The notes: generated by a model not told the origin, from the sequence alone. Numbered from the stretch's first letter, positions 9,255-19,794 are shown. The stretch: 64,000 bases of DNA from Marinomonas rhizomae (GCF_003315485.1 NZ_QNSE01000003.1:62001-126000); one strand, 5' to 3'. A program made the numbers and translations.

Positions 9255-11885
9255 ATGGGAAAATCACTGGTTATCGTGGAATCGCCAGCAAAGGCGAAAA
9301 CCATCAACAAATACCTAGGCAACGACTTTATTGTCAAATCGAGTGTGGGACACATTCGTGACTTGCCATCAGGTAAAACTGCCACCTCTACGCCTCAAGA
9401 GCGTGCAAAGCAAGCTGCTTTGACGCGAAAAATGAGTCCGGAAGAAAAACTTGAGTACAAAAGTAGTAAGGCGCGTAAGCAGTTAATTTTTAGAATGGGG
9501 GTCGATCCAGAGAGTAACTGGAAAGCTCACTATGAAATTTTGCCCGGCAAGGAAAAAGTTGTCGATGAATTAAAACGTTTGGCGAAAAATGCTGACACTA
9601 TCTATCTCGCAACCGATTTGGATAGAGAAGGAGAGGCAATAGCCTGGCATTTGCGTGAAGCAATTGGCGGAGATGATACTCGCTACAAACGGGTAGTCTT
9701 TAACGAGATTACAAAGAAGGCCATCCAAGCTGCATTTGAAACGCCGTCAGAATTAGATTTGGATCGTGTTAATGCTCAACAAGCCCGTCGCTTCTTAGAT
9801 CGAGTCGTTGGTTTTATGGTATCGCCTTTGCTTTGGTCAAAAGTGGCGAGAGGCTTATCTGCAGGGCGAGTACAATCTGTTGCGGTGCGTTTGATTGTTG
9901 AGCGAGAAAAAGAAATTCGTGCTTTTATTCCTGATGAATTTTGGGAATTAGACGCTTTACTTGCTACACCTTCGAAAGACGTTATTAAGTTTGAAGCTGC
10001 AAAATATCAAGATAAAGAATACCGTCCTGTTAACCAGAAACAATCAGATGAGCATGTTGCTCGTTTAAACGATGCTAAATACTTAGTTAGTAGTCGTGAA
10101 GACAAGCCAACAAGCAGTAAGCCTTCTGCGCCGTTTATTACTTCTACGTTGCAGCAAGCGGCAAGCACACGTTTAGGGTATGGTGTTAAAAAGACCATGA
10201 TGCTTGCTCAGCGCTTGTATGAAGGTGGTTACATCACTTATATGCGTACTGACTCTACTAATTTGAGCGTCGATGCGGTAGAGGCGTTGAGAGGTTATAT
10301 TCTTTCTAACTTTGGTGAGGCTTATCTCCCTGCAGATCCAATTCGTTACAGCAGTAAAGAAGGTGCTCAAGAAGCGCATGAGGCTATTCGGCCCTCTGAT
10401 GTAAATGTGCGAGTTGACGACCTACTTGGTATGGAAAAAGATGCTCATCGTTTGTATGACTTGATTCGTAGTCAATTTATGGCGTGTCAAATGACACCTG
10501 CAGAATACACTTCTACAACGATCACGGTGACGACAGGCGAATACGAATTTAAAGCCAAAGGTCGAATTCTACGTTTTGATGGTTACACACGTGCCATGCA
10601 AACAGTGGTGAAAAAAGGTGAGGATAACATCTTGCCCGATATAGAGCAGGGTGAATATTTAACACTTAAAGAATTGTTGCCAGAACAACATTTCACTAAA
10701 CCAGTGGCGCGTTTTAGCGAAGCAAGCTTGGTTAAAGAGCTAGAGAAGCGAGGCATCGGTCGCCCTTCTACGTATGCTTCTATCATTTCTACGATTCAAG
10801 ATCGTGGTTATGTTCGAGTGGAAAATCGTCGTTTCTACGCTGAAAAAATGGGCGATATCGTTACTGAAAGATTGGTTGATAGTTTTAATTCACTTATGAA
10901 TTTCAGTTTTACTGCGCAAATGGAAGAGCAGTTAGATGACATTGCTGAAGGCCATAAAGATTGGATTAAAACGCTGAATGCATTTTATAAAGATTTTAGT
11001 TCTGTGCTTGCTAAAGCCGAATCGCCAGATGGCGGTATGATGCCAAATGAGCCAACGCCTACTGATATTGAATGTCCGACTTGTGCGCGACCAATGCAGA
11101 TTCGCACAGCCAGTACTGGCGTGTTCATGTCTTGTTCTGGTTATGCTTTACCTCCAAAAGAGCGTTGTAAAGCGACCATTAACTTGACTCGTGGTGACGA
11201 AGCAATTGCAGTAGATGACGAGGAAGGCGAGTCCAAAGCGCTTATCAACAAACATCGCTGTAAAATCTGCGGATCGGCGATGGATAGCTATTTAATGGAT
11301 GAGCATCGTAAGCTTCATGTTTGCGGTAATAACCCTTCTTGTTCTGGGTATGAAGTAGAAACCGGTGTTTTCAAAATCAAAGGCTATGACGGTCCTACGC
11401 TTGAATGTGACAAGTGCGGATCAGAAATGCAGCTTAAAACGGGACGCTTTGGTAAGTACTTCGGTTGCACTAATGAAGAGTGTAAAAATACACGTAAGTT
11501 GCTGAAAAGTGGTGAAGCGGCTCCTCCAAAGATGGACCCAGTGCCAATGCCTGATCTTGCTTGTCAAAAAGTAGAAGATCATTATGTGCTTCGTGATGGT
11601 GCGACAGGTCTATTTTTAGCAGCCAGTCAATTTCCACGTAAGCGTGAAACTCGCGCGCCATTAGTCAAGGAGTTGCTGCCATATATGGATCAAATTGATC
11701 CGAAATATCATTTTTTTGCTAAAGCGCCAGTAAAGGATTCCGAAGGTCGTCCATCCATTATTCGTTATAGTCGCAAGACAAAAGAGCAATATGTCATGAC
11801 GGAGAATGAAGAGGGTAAACCAACTGGTTGGAAGGCATTTTTTGTCGGCTCTAAATGGGTGATTGAGGAAGGTAAAAAGAAATGA
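9255..11885 (+). CDS. topA: DNA topoisomerase I
   Basis: Type IA topoisomerase that relaxes negative supercoils, 876 residues. TOPRIM domain at the N-terminus ([17 protein letters not shown], and [11 protein letters not shown]), active-site tyrosine at Y329 inside [10 protein letters not shown], and C-terminal zinc-ribbon modules with paired cysteines (CPTC, CKIC, CDKC) before a basic tail. A complete E. coli-like enzyme. Start ATG at 9255 gives the standard [13 protein letters not shown] beginning. The next gene starts four bases before this stop, so translation is probably coupled. Confidence 0.96.
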   Translation: MGKSLVIVESPAKAKTINKYLGNDFIVKSSVGHIRDLPSGKTATSTPQERAKQAALTRKMSPEEKLEYKSSKARKQLIFRMGVDPESNWKAHYEILPGKEKVVDELKRLAKNADTIYLATDLDREGEAIAWHLREAIGGDDTRYKRVVFNEITKKAIQAAFETPSELDLDRVNAQQARRFLDRVVGFMVSPLLWSKVARGLSAGRVQSVAVRLIVEREKEIRAFIPDEFWELDALLATPSKDVIKFEAAKYQDKEYRPVNQKQSDEHVARLNDAKYLVSSREDKPTSSKPSAPFITSTLQQAASTRLGYGVKKTMMLAQRLYEGGYITYMRTDSTNLSVDAVEALRGYILSNFGEAYLPADPIRYSSKEGAQEAHEAIRPSDVNVRVDDLLGMEKDAHRLYDLIRSQFMACQMTPAEYTSTTITVTTGEYEFKAKGRILRFDGYTRAMQTVVKKGEDNILPDIEQGEYLTLKELLPEQHFTKPVARFSEASLVKELEKRGIGRPSTYASIISTIQDRGYVRVENRRFYAEKMGDIVTERLVDSFNSLMNFSFTAQMEEQLDDIAEGHKDWIKTLNAFYKDFSSVLAKAESPDGGMMPNEPTPTDIECPTCARPMQIRTASTGVFMSCSGYALPPKERCKATINLTRGDEAIAVDDEEGESKALINKHRCKICGSAMDSYLMDEHRKLHVCGNNPSCSGYEVETGVFKIKGYDGPTLECDKCGSEMQLKTGRFGKYFGCTNEECKNTRKLLKSGEAAPPKMDPVPMPDLACQKVEDHYVLRDGATGLFLAASQFPRKRETRAPLVKELLPYMDQIDPKYHFFAKAPVKDSEGRPSIIRYSRKTKEQYVMTENEEGKPTGWKAFFVGSKWVIEEGKKK

Positions 11886-12352
11886 GTGGCGTTACTTTAG
11901 CCAGCTTAACCAATCAAAAACTGGATGCAGCAAGGCGCTTTATTCAACAGAGTCAGGATACTGATGAAGTATGGTTGAAAGTTGGGCTTGAGAGCTCAGC
12001 TATTTTCCAATTAAGAAGTGCACTGAATGGATTGTTGAGAGAAGTGGCATCAGCATATTCTTTAGCTGGGACGCTGGATGTTGCTCAATTATTCGCTGAG
12101 TCGGAAGGTAAGCAAATTGTTGTGCCTGCTTTGGCTGAATTGGCGGATTTATTGTCTCGCCCAGACTCTTGGTGTTTTCAGTTGAATCAAGCCTATTTAG
12201 TGCAATTTGAATGTCGTATGTCTATGTCATCAGGGGTTAAAAGTGATAGTCTGATTGGTCGTGGAAGTGATGCTGGTGCATCTGTGAGTTTCTATTTGGC
12301 TAAGTTGGTCGAATTGGTGTTACGTTTTAGAGAAGAGTCATCAGAGTATTGA
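11882..12352 (+). CDS. DUF6586-like protein, conserved downstream of topA
   Basis: 156-residue soluble, mainly helical protein without signal peptide. It begins [16 protein letters not shown] and resembles the small protein I remember directly after topA in Pseudomonas (PA3010-type, DUF6586); the family name is from recall. No catalytic motif is apparent. Its ATG overlaps the topA stop and its own stop overlaps or nearly touches the next small gene, so all three are expressed together. Function unknown; the conserved position suggests a link to topoisomerase or to the SOS region that follows. Confidence 0.65.
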   Translation: MSGVTLASLTNQKLDAARRFIQQSQDTDEVWLKVGLESSAIFQLRSALNGLLREVASAYSLAGTLDVAQLFAESEGKQIVVPALAELADLLSRPDSWCFQLNQAYLVQFECRMSMSSGVKSDSLIGRGSDAGASVSFYLAKLVELVLRFREESSEY

Positions 12353-12354
12353 AT

Positions 12355-12621
12355 ATGAAAGAGTCCTACCTAGAGATTGTTGAGCTGGATAACGGTGATA
12401 TAGTGTTGCGTCCAGCCAGTGAAGATGGTGAGGAAACCGTTCCGTTGGCAACGTTACAGATCTCAGATAATACTAAATCTTATTTAAAAGACCGTTATTT
12501 TGAATTAGCAAAATGTATGTTTCATGCAGGCATTGATTTTGTTTATTCGGATGATTCTTTTTTTGACGATGACTCGGAATATCTTGATGATGAGAATTTT
12601 CGTCCTAAGATTTTGCACTAA
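12355..12621 (+). CDS. Small acidic protein conserved between topA and lexA
   Basis: 88-residue acidic protein of unknown function. N-terminal half reads as a short beta-rich segment (YLEIVELDNGDIVLRP), the C-terminal part is strongly acidic (DDSFFDDDSEYLDDEN). I prefer the ATG at 12355; a TTG at 12349 overlapping the previous stop would add two residues. I recall a similar acidic gene in Pseudomonas between topA and sulA-lexA (PA3009-like). Followed by the terminator at 12666. Confidence 0.65.
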   Translation: MKESYLEIVELDNGDIVLRPASEDGEETVPLATLQISDNTKSYLKDRYFELAKCMFHAGIDFVYSDDSFFDDDSEYLDDENFRPKILH

Positions 12622-12665
12622 ATTATCTGTGATGCATCGCGAAGCAGTACATTACAGAGCAAAAT

Positions 12666-12696
12666 AAAAAAGCGAAGCATAAGCTTCGCTTTTTTA
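12666..12696. terminator. Bidirectional terminator between the topA unit and lexA
   Basis: Stem GCGAAGC/GCTTCGC with loop ATAA, flanked by A5-6 and T6. It separates two convergent transcription units. Confidence 0.85.
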
Positions 12697-12726
12697 TTCA
12701 TTGAGCGCGGAGGTGACTGTTGCTTT

Positions 12727-13350
12727 TCAAAGTCCCTGGCGAATCACGCCGACAGACAAACCTTCAATGGCGAACTCTTCGCTTTCAAGGTCGACAATGA
12801 TGTCGTTGAATTCTTGGTTTTCAGGAATCAGTCGAACAATGCTCCCTTTTTGCTCGAAGCGTTTTACTGTCACTTCGTCGCCAATACGGGCAACGACAAT
12901 TTGGCCGTTGCGTACAGTGGCTGTTTTGTGGACGGCTAATAAGTCACCTTCCATGATTCCGATGTCTTTCATGCTCGTGCCTGAGACAGACAAGAAATAA
13001 TCGGCTTGTGGGGAGAACATACTTGCCGGGATGTTTACGTGAGAAGCAATGTTTTCCTGAGCTAAAATAGGGTAACCTGCTGCGACTTTGCCGATGACAG
13101 GTAAGCCAAGGTCGTCCATAGGTTCGTCATTTGATGCGCGGTCGACTAAGCGTATTCCTCTTGATGCACCCGATAACATCTCAATCGCGCCTTTTTTGCA
13201 TAGGGCTTTGAGGTGTTCTTCGGCGGCGTTTGGAGACTTAAACCCAAGTCGGCGCGCTATTTCTGCTCTGGTCGGTGGAAAACCTGTTTCACTAATAAAT
13301 TCGCGAATGGTTTCTAGTACGTCAGATTGTCTTTTGGTTAATTTAATCAT
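12727..13350 (-). CDS. lexA: LexA SOS repressor
   Basis: Self-cleaving repressor of the DNA-damage response, 207 residues. Winged-helix DNA-binding domain at 1-70 with the recognition helix [11 protein letters not shown]; cleavage site A91-G92 in VAAGYP; catalytic serine S126 in SGTSM and lysine K163 in EVTVKR. All residues needed for RecA-stimulated cleavage are present. Start ATG at 13348-13350. Two LexA boxes lie 8-42 bases upstream in the gap shared with dinG, so it is autoregulated. sulA, usually next to lexA in Pseudomonas, is not seen here. Confidence 0.97.
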   Translation of the reverse strand: MIKLTKRQSDVLETIREFISETGFPPTRAEIARRLGFKSPNAAEEHLKALCKKGAIEMLSGASRGIRLVDRASNDEPMDDLGLPVIGKVAAGYPILAQENIASHVNIPASMFSPQADYFLSVSGTSMKDIGIMEGDLLAVHKTATVRNGQIVVARIGDEVTVKRFEQKGSIVRLIPENQEFNDIIVDLESEEFAIEGLSVGVIRQGL

Positions 13351-13357
13351 AGGTTAT

Positions 13358-13373
13358 CTGGTTGTTTATACAG
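13358..13373. promoter_or_regulatory. LexA box 1 (one mismatch)
   Basis: CTGG-N8-ACAG, one base from the CTGT-N8-ACAG consensus, eight bases upstream of the lexA start and in the same gap as box 2. Confidence 0.75.
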
Positions 13374-13376
13374 TTA

Positions 13377-13392
13377 CTGTTATTATATACAG
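13377..13392. promoter_or_regulatory. LexA box 2 (perfect consensus)
   Basis: CTGT-TATTATAT-ACAG matches the gammaproteobacterial LexA operator exactly, with the preferred AT-rich spacer. It ends 27 bases before the dinG start, and can control both dinG and lexA. Confidence 0.92.
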
Positions 13393-13419
13393 CATTCCTA
13401 ACTATACTCAATGATATAA

Positions 13420-15543
13420 ATGCTTTCAGACGAACTAAAAACACAGATTCAACTTGCATACCGAGCATCTTTGGATGCGAAGTCCCATAAACCAAGGGCT
13501 GGACAGCGCCAGATGATTGGTGCGATCGCTCGAACCTTGGGTAACATTAAGCAAGGCTCGGAAGGCGAGCGCCTCGAGGAAAAACATGTTGCCGTGATTG
13601 AAGCGGGAACAGGTACGGGTAAAACCTTATCTTATTGCCTTGCAGCGATTCCTATCGCAAAAGCGCGAGGCCTCAAGCTAATTATTTCTACCGCAACGGT
13701 CGCGCTTCAAGAGCAGATCTTACATAAAGAGTTGCCTGATTTGCTTGATCATACCGAGCTGAATTTTAAGTACACTCTTGCGAAAGGGCGAGGACGTTAT
13801 TTGTGCTTGAATAATCTTGAGGGTTTTCTGAGCTCAGAAGAGCAGTCAATGGATGATATGTTTGCTGGGCTTTTTGAGCAGCATCTTCATTCAGATGATG
13901 TAAATACGATTCTTTATCAAGAAATGGACGCAGCTTTGCAAAAAGGTGATTGGGACGGTGACAAAGATAATTGGGCCGGTATTGTTAGAGATCAAGATTG
14001 GCGACGTTTAACCACAGATCATCAGCAATGCACCAATCGTAATTGCGCGAATTATTCTGCCTGCCCGTTTTTTAAAGCACGTGCTGAAATCGAAGTGGCT
14101 GATGTGATCGTCGCGAATCACGATTTGGTGCTAGCAGATCTGTCGTTGGGCGGTGGGGCGATTCTTACGCCTCCAAAAGAAACCATTTATGTTTTTGATG
14201 AAGGTCATCATCTTCCGGACAAGGCGATCGGGCACTTTCGTCATGAAGTTCGTTTGCAGCAAAGTATTACTTGGTTGCGTCAATTGGAAAAAAATTTGGT
14301 CAACCTGAAGCAAGAGTTAACTGACGATGTCAGCCTAACGGGACAACTATTGCTAAAAATCCCTCAGCAAATACAAAGTATTGTGAATTTTATTCAATAT
14401 GCACAGCAAGGTTTAGCGCCTTACATTCAGGGTTTGGGCTTGGATCAGGAAAATAATCAGCATCGTTTTGAGTTTGGCCAGATCCCAGACGAGTTGCGCC
14501 AATTGGCTTACAGCTTACAAACATCGTATCAAAAATTGTTTAACAATATTGAGAGCATTCAAGACGAATGCAAGAAGACGAAACAAAATGAAGGCATGGG
14601 TGTCACACCTGAGACGGCAGAAACTTGGCAGCCTATTTTAGGTGTCATCCTTGGTCGTTTAGAGCAATCAATCGGTCTCTGGCGCTTGTATTCAGCGGTG
14701 GATGATCAAAATTTCCCACCGAATGCTCGTTGGCTAGTTTTGTCTGGTCAAGGTATGGAACAAGATATCGAGTTGGGCGGCTCTCCAATTCTGGCGGCGA
14801 ATACATTGCGCCAGCAATTGTGGGATAAATGTTTTGGCGCGGTAGTGACATCTGCAACGTTAACCGCACTGAATCAGTTTCATCGTTTCAATATGCGATC
14901 TGGCGTACCACGCGAGAGCGAATATTTGCGTGTTATTAGTCCATTTCATTTCCAGGAGAATGGACTTTTAGTTGTTCCTGATATGGAGAATGAGCCCAAT
15001 AAGGTTGAGCAGCATACTGCTGAGATTGTTGCTTATTTAGATGGGCATGTGAATACGGAAAAGGGGAGCTTGGTATTGTTTTCTTCTCGTCGTCAGATGG
15101 AAGAGGTCGCACAGTCTGTGTCTGCAGAATTGCAAGAAATACTCTTAATGCAAGGCGAGCAATCTAAACGAGTTATTTTGGATTCGCATAAATCTCGTAT
15201 TGATGACGGGAAAGGAAGTTTATTGCTAGGTTTAGCAAGCTTTGCTGAAGGGGTGGATTTGCCAGGCGACTATTTAACTTGTGTGTACATTGCTAAAATT
15301 CCTTTTGCTGTTCCTGATGATCCAGTGGAGGCGACGCTAGCTGAATGGATCCAAAAGCGTGGCGGTAATCCTTTTATGGAAATCACCATACCAGATGCTT
15401 CGTTGCGGTTGGTGCAGGCTACTGGGCGTCTTTTAAGAAGCGAAAAGGACTCTGGTGAAATACATATTTTGGACAAGCGCTTACGTACAAAACGGTATGG
15501 GGCGCAATTAATTAATAGTTTGCCACCTTATAAGTATCAGTAG
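13420..15543 (+). CDS. dinG: ATP-dependent DNA helicase DinG
   Basis: XPD-like 5'-3' helicase of the SOS regulon that resolves R-loops and forks, 707 residues. Walker A EAGTGTGKT at 61-69, DEGH box at 260-263, and four cysteines C129, C204, C209, C215 that match the Fe-S cluster ligands of E. coli DinG in spacing. Helicase motif VI region near the end (QATGRLLRS). Start ATG at 13420 has no strong ribosome site, so translation may be weak. Divergent from lexA with two LexA boxes between, which agrees with SOS control. Confidence 0.95.
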   Translation: MLSDELKTQIQLAYRASLDAKSHKPRAGQRQMIGAIARTLGNIKQGSEGERLEEKHVAVIEAGTGTGKTLSYCLAAIPIAKARGLKLIISTATVALQEQILHKELPDLLDHTELNFKYTLAKGRGRYLCLNNLEGFLSSEEQSMDDMFAGLFEQHLHSDDVNTILYQEMDAALQKGDWDGDKDNWAGIVRDQDWRRLTTDHQQCTNRNCANYSACPFFKARAEIEVADVIVANHDLVLADLSLGGGAILTPPKETIYVFDEGHHLPDKAIGHFRHEVRLQQSITWLRQLEKNLVNLKQELTDDVSLTGQLLLKIPQQIQSIVNFIQYAQQGLAPYIQGLGLDQENNQHRFEFGQIPDELRQLAYSLQTSYQKLFNNIESIQDECKKTKQNEGMGVTPETAETWQPILGVILGRLEQSIGLWRLYSAVDDQNFPPNARWLVLSGQGMEQDIELGGSPILAANTLRQQLWDKCFGAVVTSATLTALNQFHRFNMRSGVPRESEYLRVISPFHFQENGLLVVPDMENEPNKVEQHTAEIVAYLDGHVNTEKGSLVLFSSRRQMEEVAQSVSAELQEILLMQGEQSKRVILDSHKSRIDDGKGSLLLGLASFAEGVDLPGDYLTCVYIAKIPFAVPDDPVEATLAEWIQKRGGNPFMEITIPDASLRLVQATGRLLRSEKDSGEIHILDKRLRTKRYGAQLINSLPPYKYQ

Positions 15544-15639
15544 TTTCGCAAGCAAGGGGTGATAAAGCGTTACCAATTAGGTACACTCCTTGCACAGATT
15601 ATTAACCTCAAAACACAATAGAAGCGTATAGATTCCAAT

Positions 15640-16986
15640 ATGGAAAACCAAATTCAAGAAGCACCATCAGAAACCAAAGCAAAACCAAAACGTACACGTC
15701 GCCCAAATAAGCGCCCAAGAAATAGTGAAAGTGTTAAAGCGGATACGCAAGTCAGTAGTGAGTCAAAAACCGCTGGTAATGCAAAGTCTAAAATTTGGTC
15801 TATAGAAGACTTTCAGGTTGCTGAAGCTGAAGGAAAGATGCGCTTCCATGATTTGAACCTCCCTGATCGAGTCATAAAGTCTATTGCAGAAATGGGGTTT
15901 GAATATTGCAGTGAAATCCAAGCAGAAACCTTACCAATGACTTTGTTAGGTTATGACATCATTGGTCAGGCTCAAACGGGTACAGGTAAAACGGCGGCCT
16001 TCTTGATTGCGATGATCAGTGACTTTCTTGATTATCCTCTTGAAGAAAAGCGCGCGAATAATTTTGCACGTGGTCTGATTATCGCCCCAACTCGTGAATT
16101 GGCGATACAAATTGCTGATGAAGCGGTAAAACTTACCTCGAATTGCCATTTGAACGTGGTGACTTTGGTAGGCGGTTTGAGCTACGAAAAGCAAAAAATC
16201 GCATTAGAAACTGAAAATGTTGATATTTTGGTTGCTACGCCTGGGCGCCTGTTAGATTTTGCTCGTAGTCGCAAGGTGCAATTGGGTAAAGTAGAGTGCT
16301 TGGTGTTAGATGAAGCTGACCGTATGCTGTCTATGGGCTTTATCCCTGATGTCAAAAGCATTATTCGCATGACTCCACATAAAGAAACAAGACAGACTAT
16401 GCTGTTTAGTGCGACTTTCCCGAAAGACATTCAAGCTCTCGCACAGCAGTGGACTTATTTTCCAAAAGAAGTATCTGTTGTTCCAAAAGAGGCGACAAAT
16501 AAAAATATCGATCAGGTTATCTATACGGTTGAAGCCGATCAAAAATGGCCTGTATTACAGCAGTTGATCGAAAAGAATGGCGGCCAACGTACGATCATTT
16601 TTGCGAACCGTCGTGACGAAACTCGTGATTTGTATGAGCGCTTACGTAAAGCCAATATTAATTGTGCGATTTTGTCAGGTGAAGTGGCGCAGGACAAGCG
16701 CGTGAAAACATTGGCCAACTTTAAAAACGGCACTATTCAAGTACTTGTTGCTACGGATGTTGCTGGGCGCGGTATTCATGTAGATAACGTCGAGTTAGTG
16801 GTTAATTATTCATTACCGGAAGATCCAGAAGATTACGTACATCGCATTGGCCGTACCGGCCGAGGTGGTGAAACTGGAAAATCAGTTAGTTTTGCCAGTG
16901 AAGATGATGCCTTCATGATTCCTGAAATTGAAAAAGTCGTCGGTGAGAATATTCGCTGTGAATATATGGTTGATACCTCTCTATAA
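15640..16986 (+). CDS. rhlB: DEAD-box ATP-dependent RNA helicase, RhlB-like
   Basis: RNA helicase of 448 residues. A basic, lysine/arginine-rich N-terminal tail (about 1-65) precedes a core with Q motif, Walker A AQTGTGKT at 111-118, DEAD at 224-227, SAT, and HRIGRTGR. The tail and the FHDLNLPDRVIKSIAEMGFEYCSEIQAETLP start of the core resemble the RhlB of pseudomonads, a helicase of the RNA degradosome. RhlE or SrmB cannot be fully excluded, but those usually differ in the C-terminal region. It stands alone, 96 bases after dinG, with no clear terminator between them. Confidence 0.75.
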   Translation: MENQIQEAPSETKAKPKRTRRPNKRPRNSESVKADTQVSSESKTAGNAKSKIWSIEDFQVAEAEGKMRFHDLNLPDRVIKSIAEMGFEYCSEIQAETLPMTLLGYDIIGQAQTGTGKTAAFLIAMISDFLDYPLEEKRANNFARGLIIAPTRELAIQIADEAVKLTSNCHLNVVTLVGGLSYEKQKIALETENVDILVATPGRLLDFARSRKVQLGKVECLVLDEADRMLSMGFIPDVKSIIRMTPHKETRQTMLFSATFPKDIQALAQQWTYFPKEVSVVPKEATNKNIDQVIYTVEADQKWPVLQQLIEKNGGQRTIIFANRRDETRDLYERLRKANINCAILSGEVAQDKRVKTLANFKNGTIQVLVATDVAGRGIHVDNVELVVNYSLPEDPEDYVHRIGRTGRGGETGKSVSFASEDDAFMIPEIEKVVGENIRCEYMVDTSL

Positions 16987-17014
16987 AGATCGCTTAATTT
17001 TTAAGTGAGACAAG

Positions 17015-18436
17015 ATGAATTTAGAACACCATTTTGCAAGTTTGGGGGAGGCGTTTTCTTCGAAAACCCTTATCCAACCACTTCTTGAGCAGCGATTGGT
17101 TGAATTCAACCAGTCGCTCGCTACTTTTCTGTCTATTGATATTAAATCAGCTGAAACCAAACGCATTTTAAGCGGTGAGGAGGCTGTGCCATCTAGTCTA
17201 AGTATGGTTTACGCTGGCCATCAGTTTGGCGGCTTTTCGCCTCAATTAGGTGATGGGCGCGGTGTGCTCATTGGTGAGGTTCGCGGTCAAAATGGCTTTT
17301 TGTATGATCTGCATATGAAAGGTGCTGGGCCGACACCTTATTCACGACGTGGTGATGGTCGTGCAGTTTTGAGATCTTGTATTCGTGAATATTTGGCGAG
17401 TGAGGCGTTGACGTCTTTGTCTGTTCCTTCTTCTCGTGCTTTGGCACTTTATGATAGTCGAGAGGCAGTTTACCGAGAAGTGCCTGAGGCTGGAGCTATG
17501 TTGCTTAGGGTGGCAGAAGGGCATATTCGCTTTGGTCATTTCGAATATTTTTTTTACCAAGGCAAACAAACAGAGCTAAACCAGCTTATTGAGTATTGTC
17601 TTAAGCATTATTATCCAGACTGCTTGGCAACGGATTCGCCATTAGAAAACATGTTGATCGAAGTGGTTAAACGAACTGCTAGAATGGTCGCTAAATGGCA
17701 AGCAATCGGTTTTCAACATGGCGTCATGAACACAGATAACTTTTCTTTTACCGGTGAAACAATCGATTATGGTCCTTATGGTTTTATGGAGGATTATGAG
17801 CCTGATTGGGTTTGCAATCATTCTGATCATGAAGGTCGTTATGCTTTCTCACGCCAACCAGGTGTTGGCCTGTGGAATCTAAATTGTTTGATGCGGTGCT
17901 TTTCAAAGCATCTTGAGCGAGATCAACTCATTGCAATCTTGCAATGTTATGAGCCAGAACTGCAGGCTCACTATGATTCATTGATGATGAAGAAAATGGG
18001 ATTAAGCTTAGTAGCGGATTTGCATGAGCTGTTACCCGCGCTATTTTCAATATTGGCGGCTGAAAAAATGGATTACACCGTCTTTTTCCGTTTATTAAGT
18101 CATATGGATCAAGGTGGTTCTTCACTTTTGCTTGACGAAATTATCGATCGAGAAAAGCTGTCTGCTTGGCTAAAGCGTTACGAGCTTGCGCGATTAAAAG
18201 GCGGTTTAGCATGGTCCGAAGTGAGTCGTTCCATGTTGGCTGTAAACCCGAAATTTATACTAAGAAACTATTTGGCTCATGATGCGATACTTGCCGCAGA
18301 GCAAGGAGATTACTTACCCTTTCGTCGCTTATTAAATGTGCTTACCTATCCATTCGATGAGCACCCTGAATCAGATATGCTTGCGCAAAGAGCACCGGAA
18401 TGGGGTAAGTCATTAGAGGTTAGTTGTTCGTCTTAG
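17015..18436 (+). CDS. selO: Protein adenylyltransferase SelO (YdiU family)
   Basis: Pseudokinase-fold enzyme that transfers AMP from ATP onto Ser/Thr/Tyr of other proteins and is linked to redox stress. The 473-residue product has the GDGRGVLIGE nucleotide loop, RRGDGRAVLRSCIRE, the HGVMNTDN and DYGP catalytic motifs, and ends in EVSCSS. That terminal cysteine takes the place of selenocysteine in animal SelO, so the enzyme is full length and keeps its redox residue. It starts 28 bases after the helicase stop and may be co-transcribed. Confidence 0.93.
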   Translation: MNLEHHFASLGEAFSSKTLIQPLLEQRLVEFNQSLATFLSIDIKSAETKRILSGEEAVPSSLSMVYAGHQFGGFSPQLGDGRGVLIGEVRGQNGFLYDLHMKGAGPTPYSRRGDGRAVLRSCIREYLASEALTSLSVPSSRALALYDSREAVYREVPEAGAMLLRVAEGHIRFGHFEYFFYQGKQTELNQLIEYCLKHYYPDCLATDSPLENMLIEVVKRTARMVAKWQAIGFQHGVMNTDNFSFTGETIDYGPYGFMEDYEPDWVCNHSDHEGRYAFSRQPGVGLWNLNCLMRCFSKHLERDQLIAILQCYEPELQAHYDSLMMKKMGLSLVADLHELLPALFSILAAEKMDYTVFFRLLSHMDQGGSSLLLDEIIDREKLSAWLKRYELARLKGGLAWSEVSRSMLAVNPKFILRNYLAHDAILAAEQGDYLPFRRLLNVLTYPFDEHPESDMLAQRAPEWGKSLEVSCSS

Positions 18437-18488
18437 TGTTGTTCGTTTTTATATGATTAGGCGATATTTTTAAAGAGAAAGAGTCATT

Positions 18489-19517
18489 ATGAAGCATTCT
18501 GTGTGTGTATTAGGTGGCGGTAGTTTTGGTACCGCCTTGGCAAATATTATGGCTAAAAATGGTCATCAAGTTAGTCAGTGGATGCGCAATGAAGAGCAAG
18601 TCGAAGAGATAAATCTGACGGGGTTGAACAGTCGTTATTTACCCAATGCGCCCTTGCATCGAGAGCTATTGGCGACGAGTAATTTGGAGCAAGCAATCCG
18701 TGACAGTGATACTGTTTTTGTTTCTATTCCGTCTAAATCGTTTGAACAAGTGGTTCAACGTATTGGTCCCTTATTGACAGCAGATAAGATTTTAATTAGC
18801 ACTACTAAGGGGTTTAATCCAAATCGATTTGAACTTATGAGTGATGTTTTGCGTCGAAACCCTGTTACGAAAAAAATTGGTGTGTTGAGTGGTCCAAATT
18901 TAGCAAAAGAAATAGCAGCTGGGCAAATGACTGGTTCGGTCATTGCCAGTGCGGATGATAAGGTTCGTCAGCGTGTTATTGAACTATTAAAGTCACCTAC
19001 TTTTCGAGTGTATGAGAATACCGATAGTGCCGGAGTTGAGTTAGCAGGGGCGTTGAAAAACATTTATGCGATAGTATGTGGTCTTGCTAAAGCTTTAAAT
19101 GTTGGCGAAAACACCATGTCGATGATTATGACTCGAAGTCTAGCTGAGATGAGTCGGTTTGCTGTGCACTTTGGCGCGAATCCAATGACGTTCCTAGGGC
19201 TGGCTGGAATGGGGGATTTAATTGCAACCTGTACTTCTCCCTTAAGCCGGAACTACCGTGTTGGTTTTGCTATCGGTTCAGGTCAAAATTTAGACGAGGC
19301 GATTGGAGGTGTAGGTGAAGTTGCTGAAGGGGTAAACACCTTGAAGATGGTTGTAGGTGAAGCTCATAAACACGGCTTATACATGCCTCTTGCTGAAGGT
19401 TTGTCTAAATTGTTGTTTGATGGCGCTAAACTGGAGTCATTGATTGGATCAATGATGACTGGTGAGCAAAAATGGGATGTCGAATTCGCGACAAATGAGG
19501 AGAAAAACAATGTCTAA
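18489..19517 (+). CDS. gpsA: Glycerol-3-phosphate dehydrogenase [NAD(P)+]
   Basis: Cytoplasmic enzyme making sn-glycerol-3-phosphate from dihydroxyacetone phosphate for phospholipids, 342 residues. N-terminal Rossmann motif GGGSFGTA at 9-16, catalytic lysine in AGALKNIYA and the GMGDL and SRN substrate-binding stretches. Start ATG follows AGAGAAAGAG. Its last eight coding bases overlap the start of the DUF4389 gene, which I remember as a conserved pair with sixA in Pseudomonas. Confidence 0.95.
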   Translation: MKHSVCVLGGGSFGTALANIMAKNGHQVSQWMRNEEQVEEINLTGLNSRYLPNAPLHRELLATSNLEQAIRDSDTVFVSIPSKSFEQVVQRIGPLLTADKILISTTKGFNPNRFELMSDVLRRNPVTKKIGVLSGPNLAKEIAAGQMTGSVIASADDKVRQRVIELLKSPTFRVYENTDSAGVELAGALKNIYAIVCGLAKALNVGENTMSMIMTRSLAEMSRFAVHFGANPMTFLGLAGMGDLIATCTSPLSRNYRVGFAIGSGQNLDEAIGGVGEVAEGVNTLKMVVGEAHKHGLYMPLAEGLSKLLFDGAKLESLIGSMMTGEQKWDVEFATNEEKNNV

Positions 19518-19794
19518 GCCGGGCTATGCTGATCAGGGTTTTTGGTTTCGTGTGATTTTTATGCTGCTGTATTGGGTAGTATTGAATATTGCTATTACTA
19601 TTTTTGGTGTGTTGCTTGTCTTAGTGAGCTTGCTCAAGTTGGGCTCGAAGCATGAGCCAGTGACTATTTCTTCTTGGCTAAAGAGTATGGCCGCTTTCAT
19701 AGGGCAAATTTTTTCGTTTTTGTCTTTTCGGTCTGAAGAAAAGCCCTTTCCATTTCAGCCATGGCCTCAGGTAGATGTGGATGAAGAAGCTTAA
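19510..19794 (+). CDS. DUF4389 membrane protein
   Basis: 94-residue inner-membrane protein with two hydrophobic segments (about 12-43) and a C-terminal acidic tail rich in proline and aromatic residues (FQPWPQVDVDEEA). Function unknown. I use the ATG at 19510 because AGGAG sits eight bases before it; the longer reading from 19462 would lie inside gpsA. It overlaps gpsA by eight bases and sixA by 14, so the three are translated as a coupled set. Confidence 0.75.
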   Translation: MSKPGYADQGFWFRVIFMLLYWVVLNIAITIFGVLLVLVSLLKLGSKHEPVTISSWLKSMAAFIGQIFSFLSFRSEEKPFPFQPWPQVDVDEEA

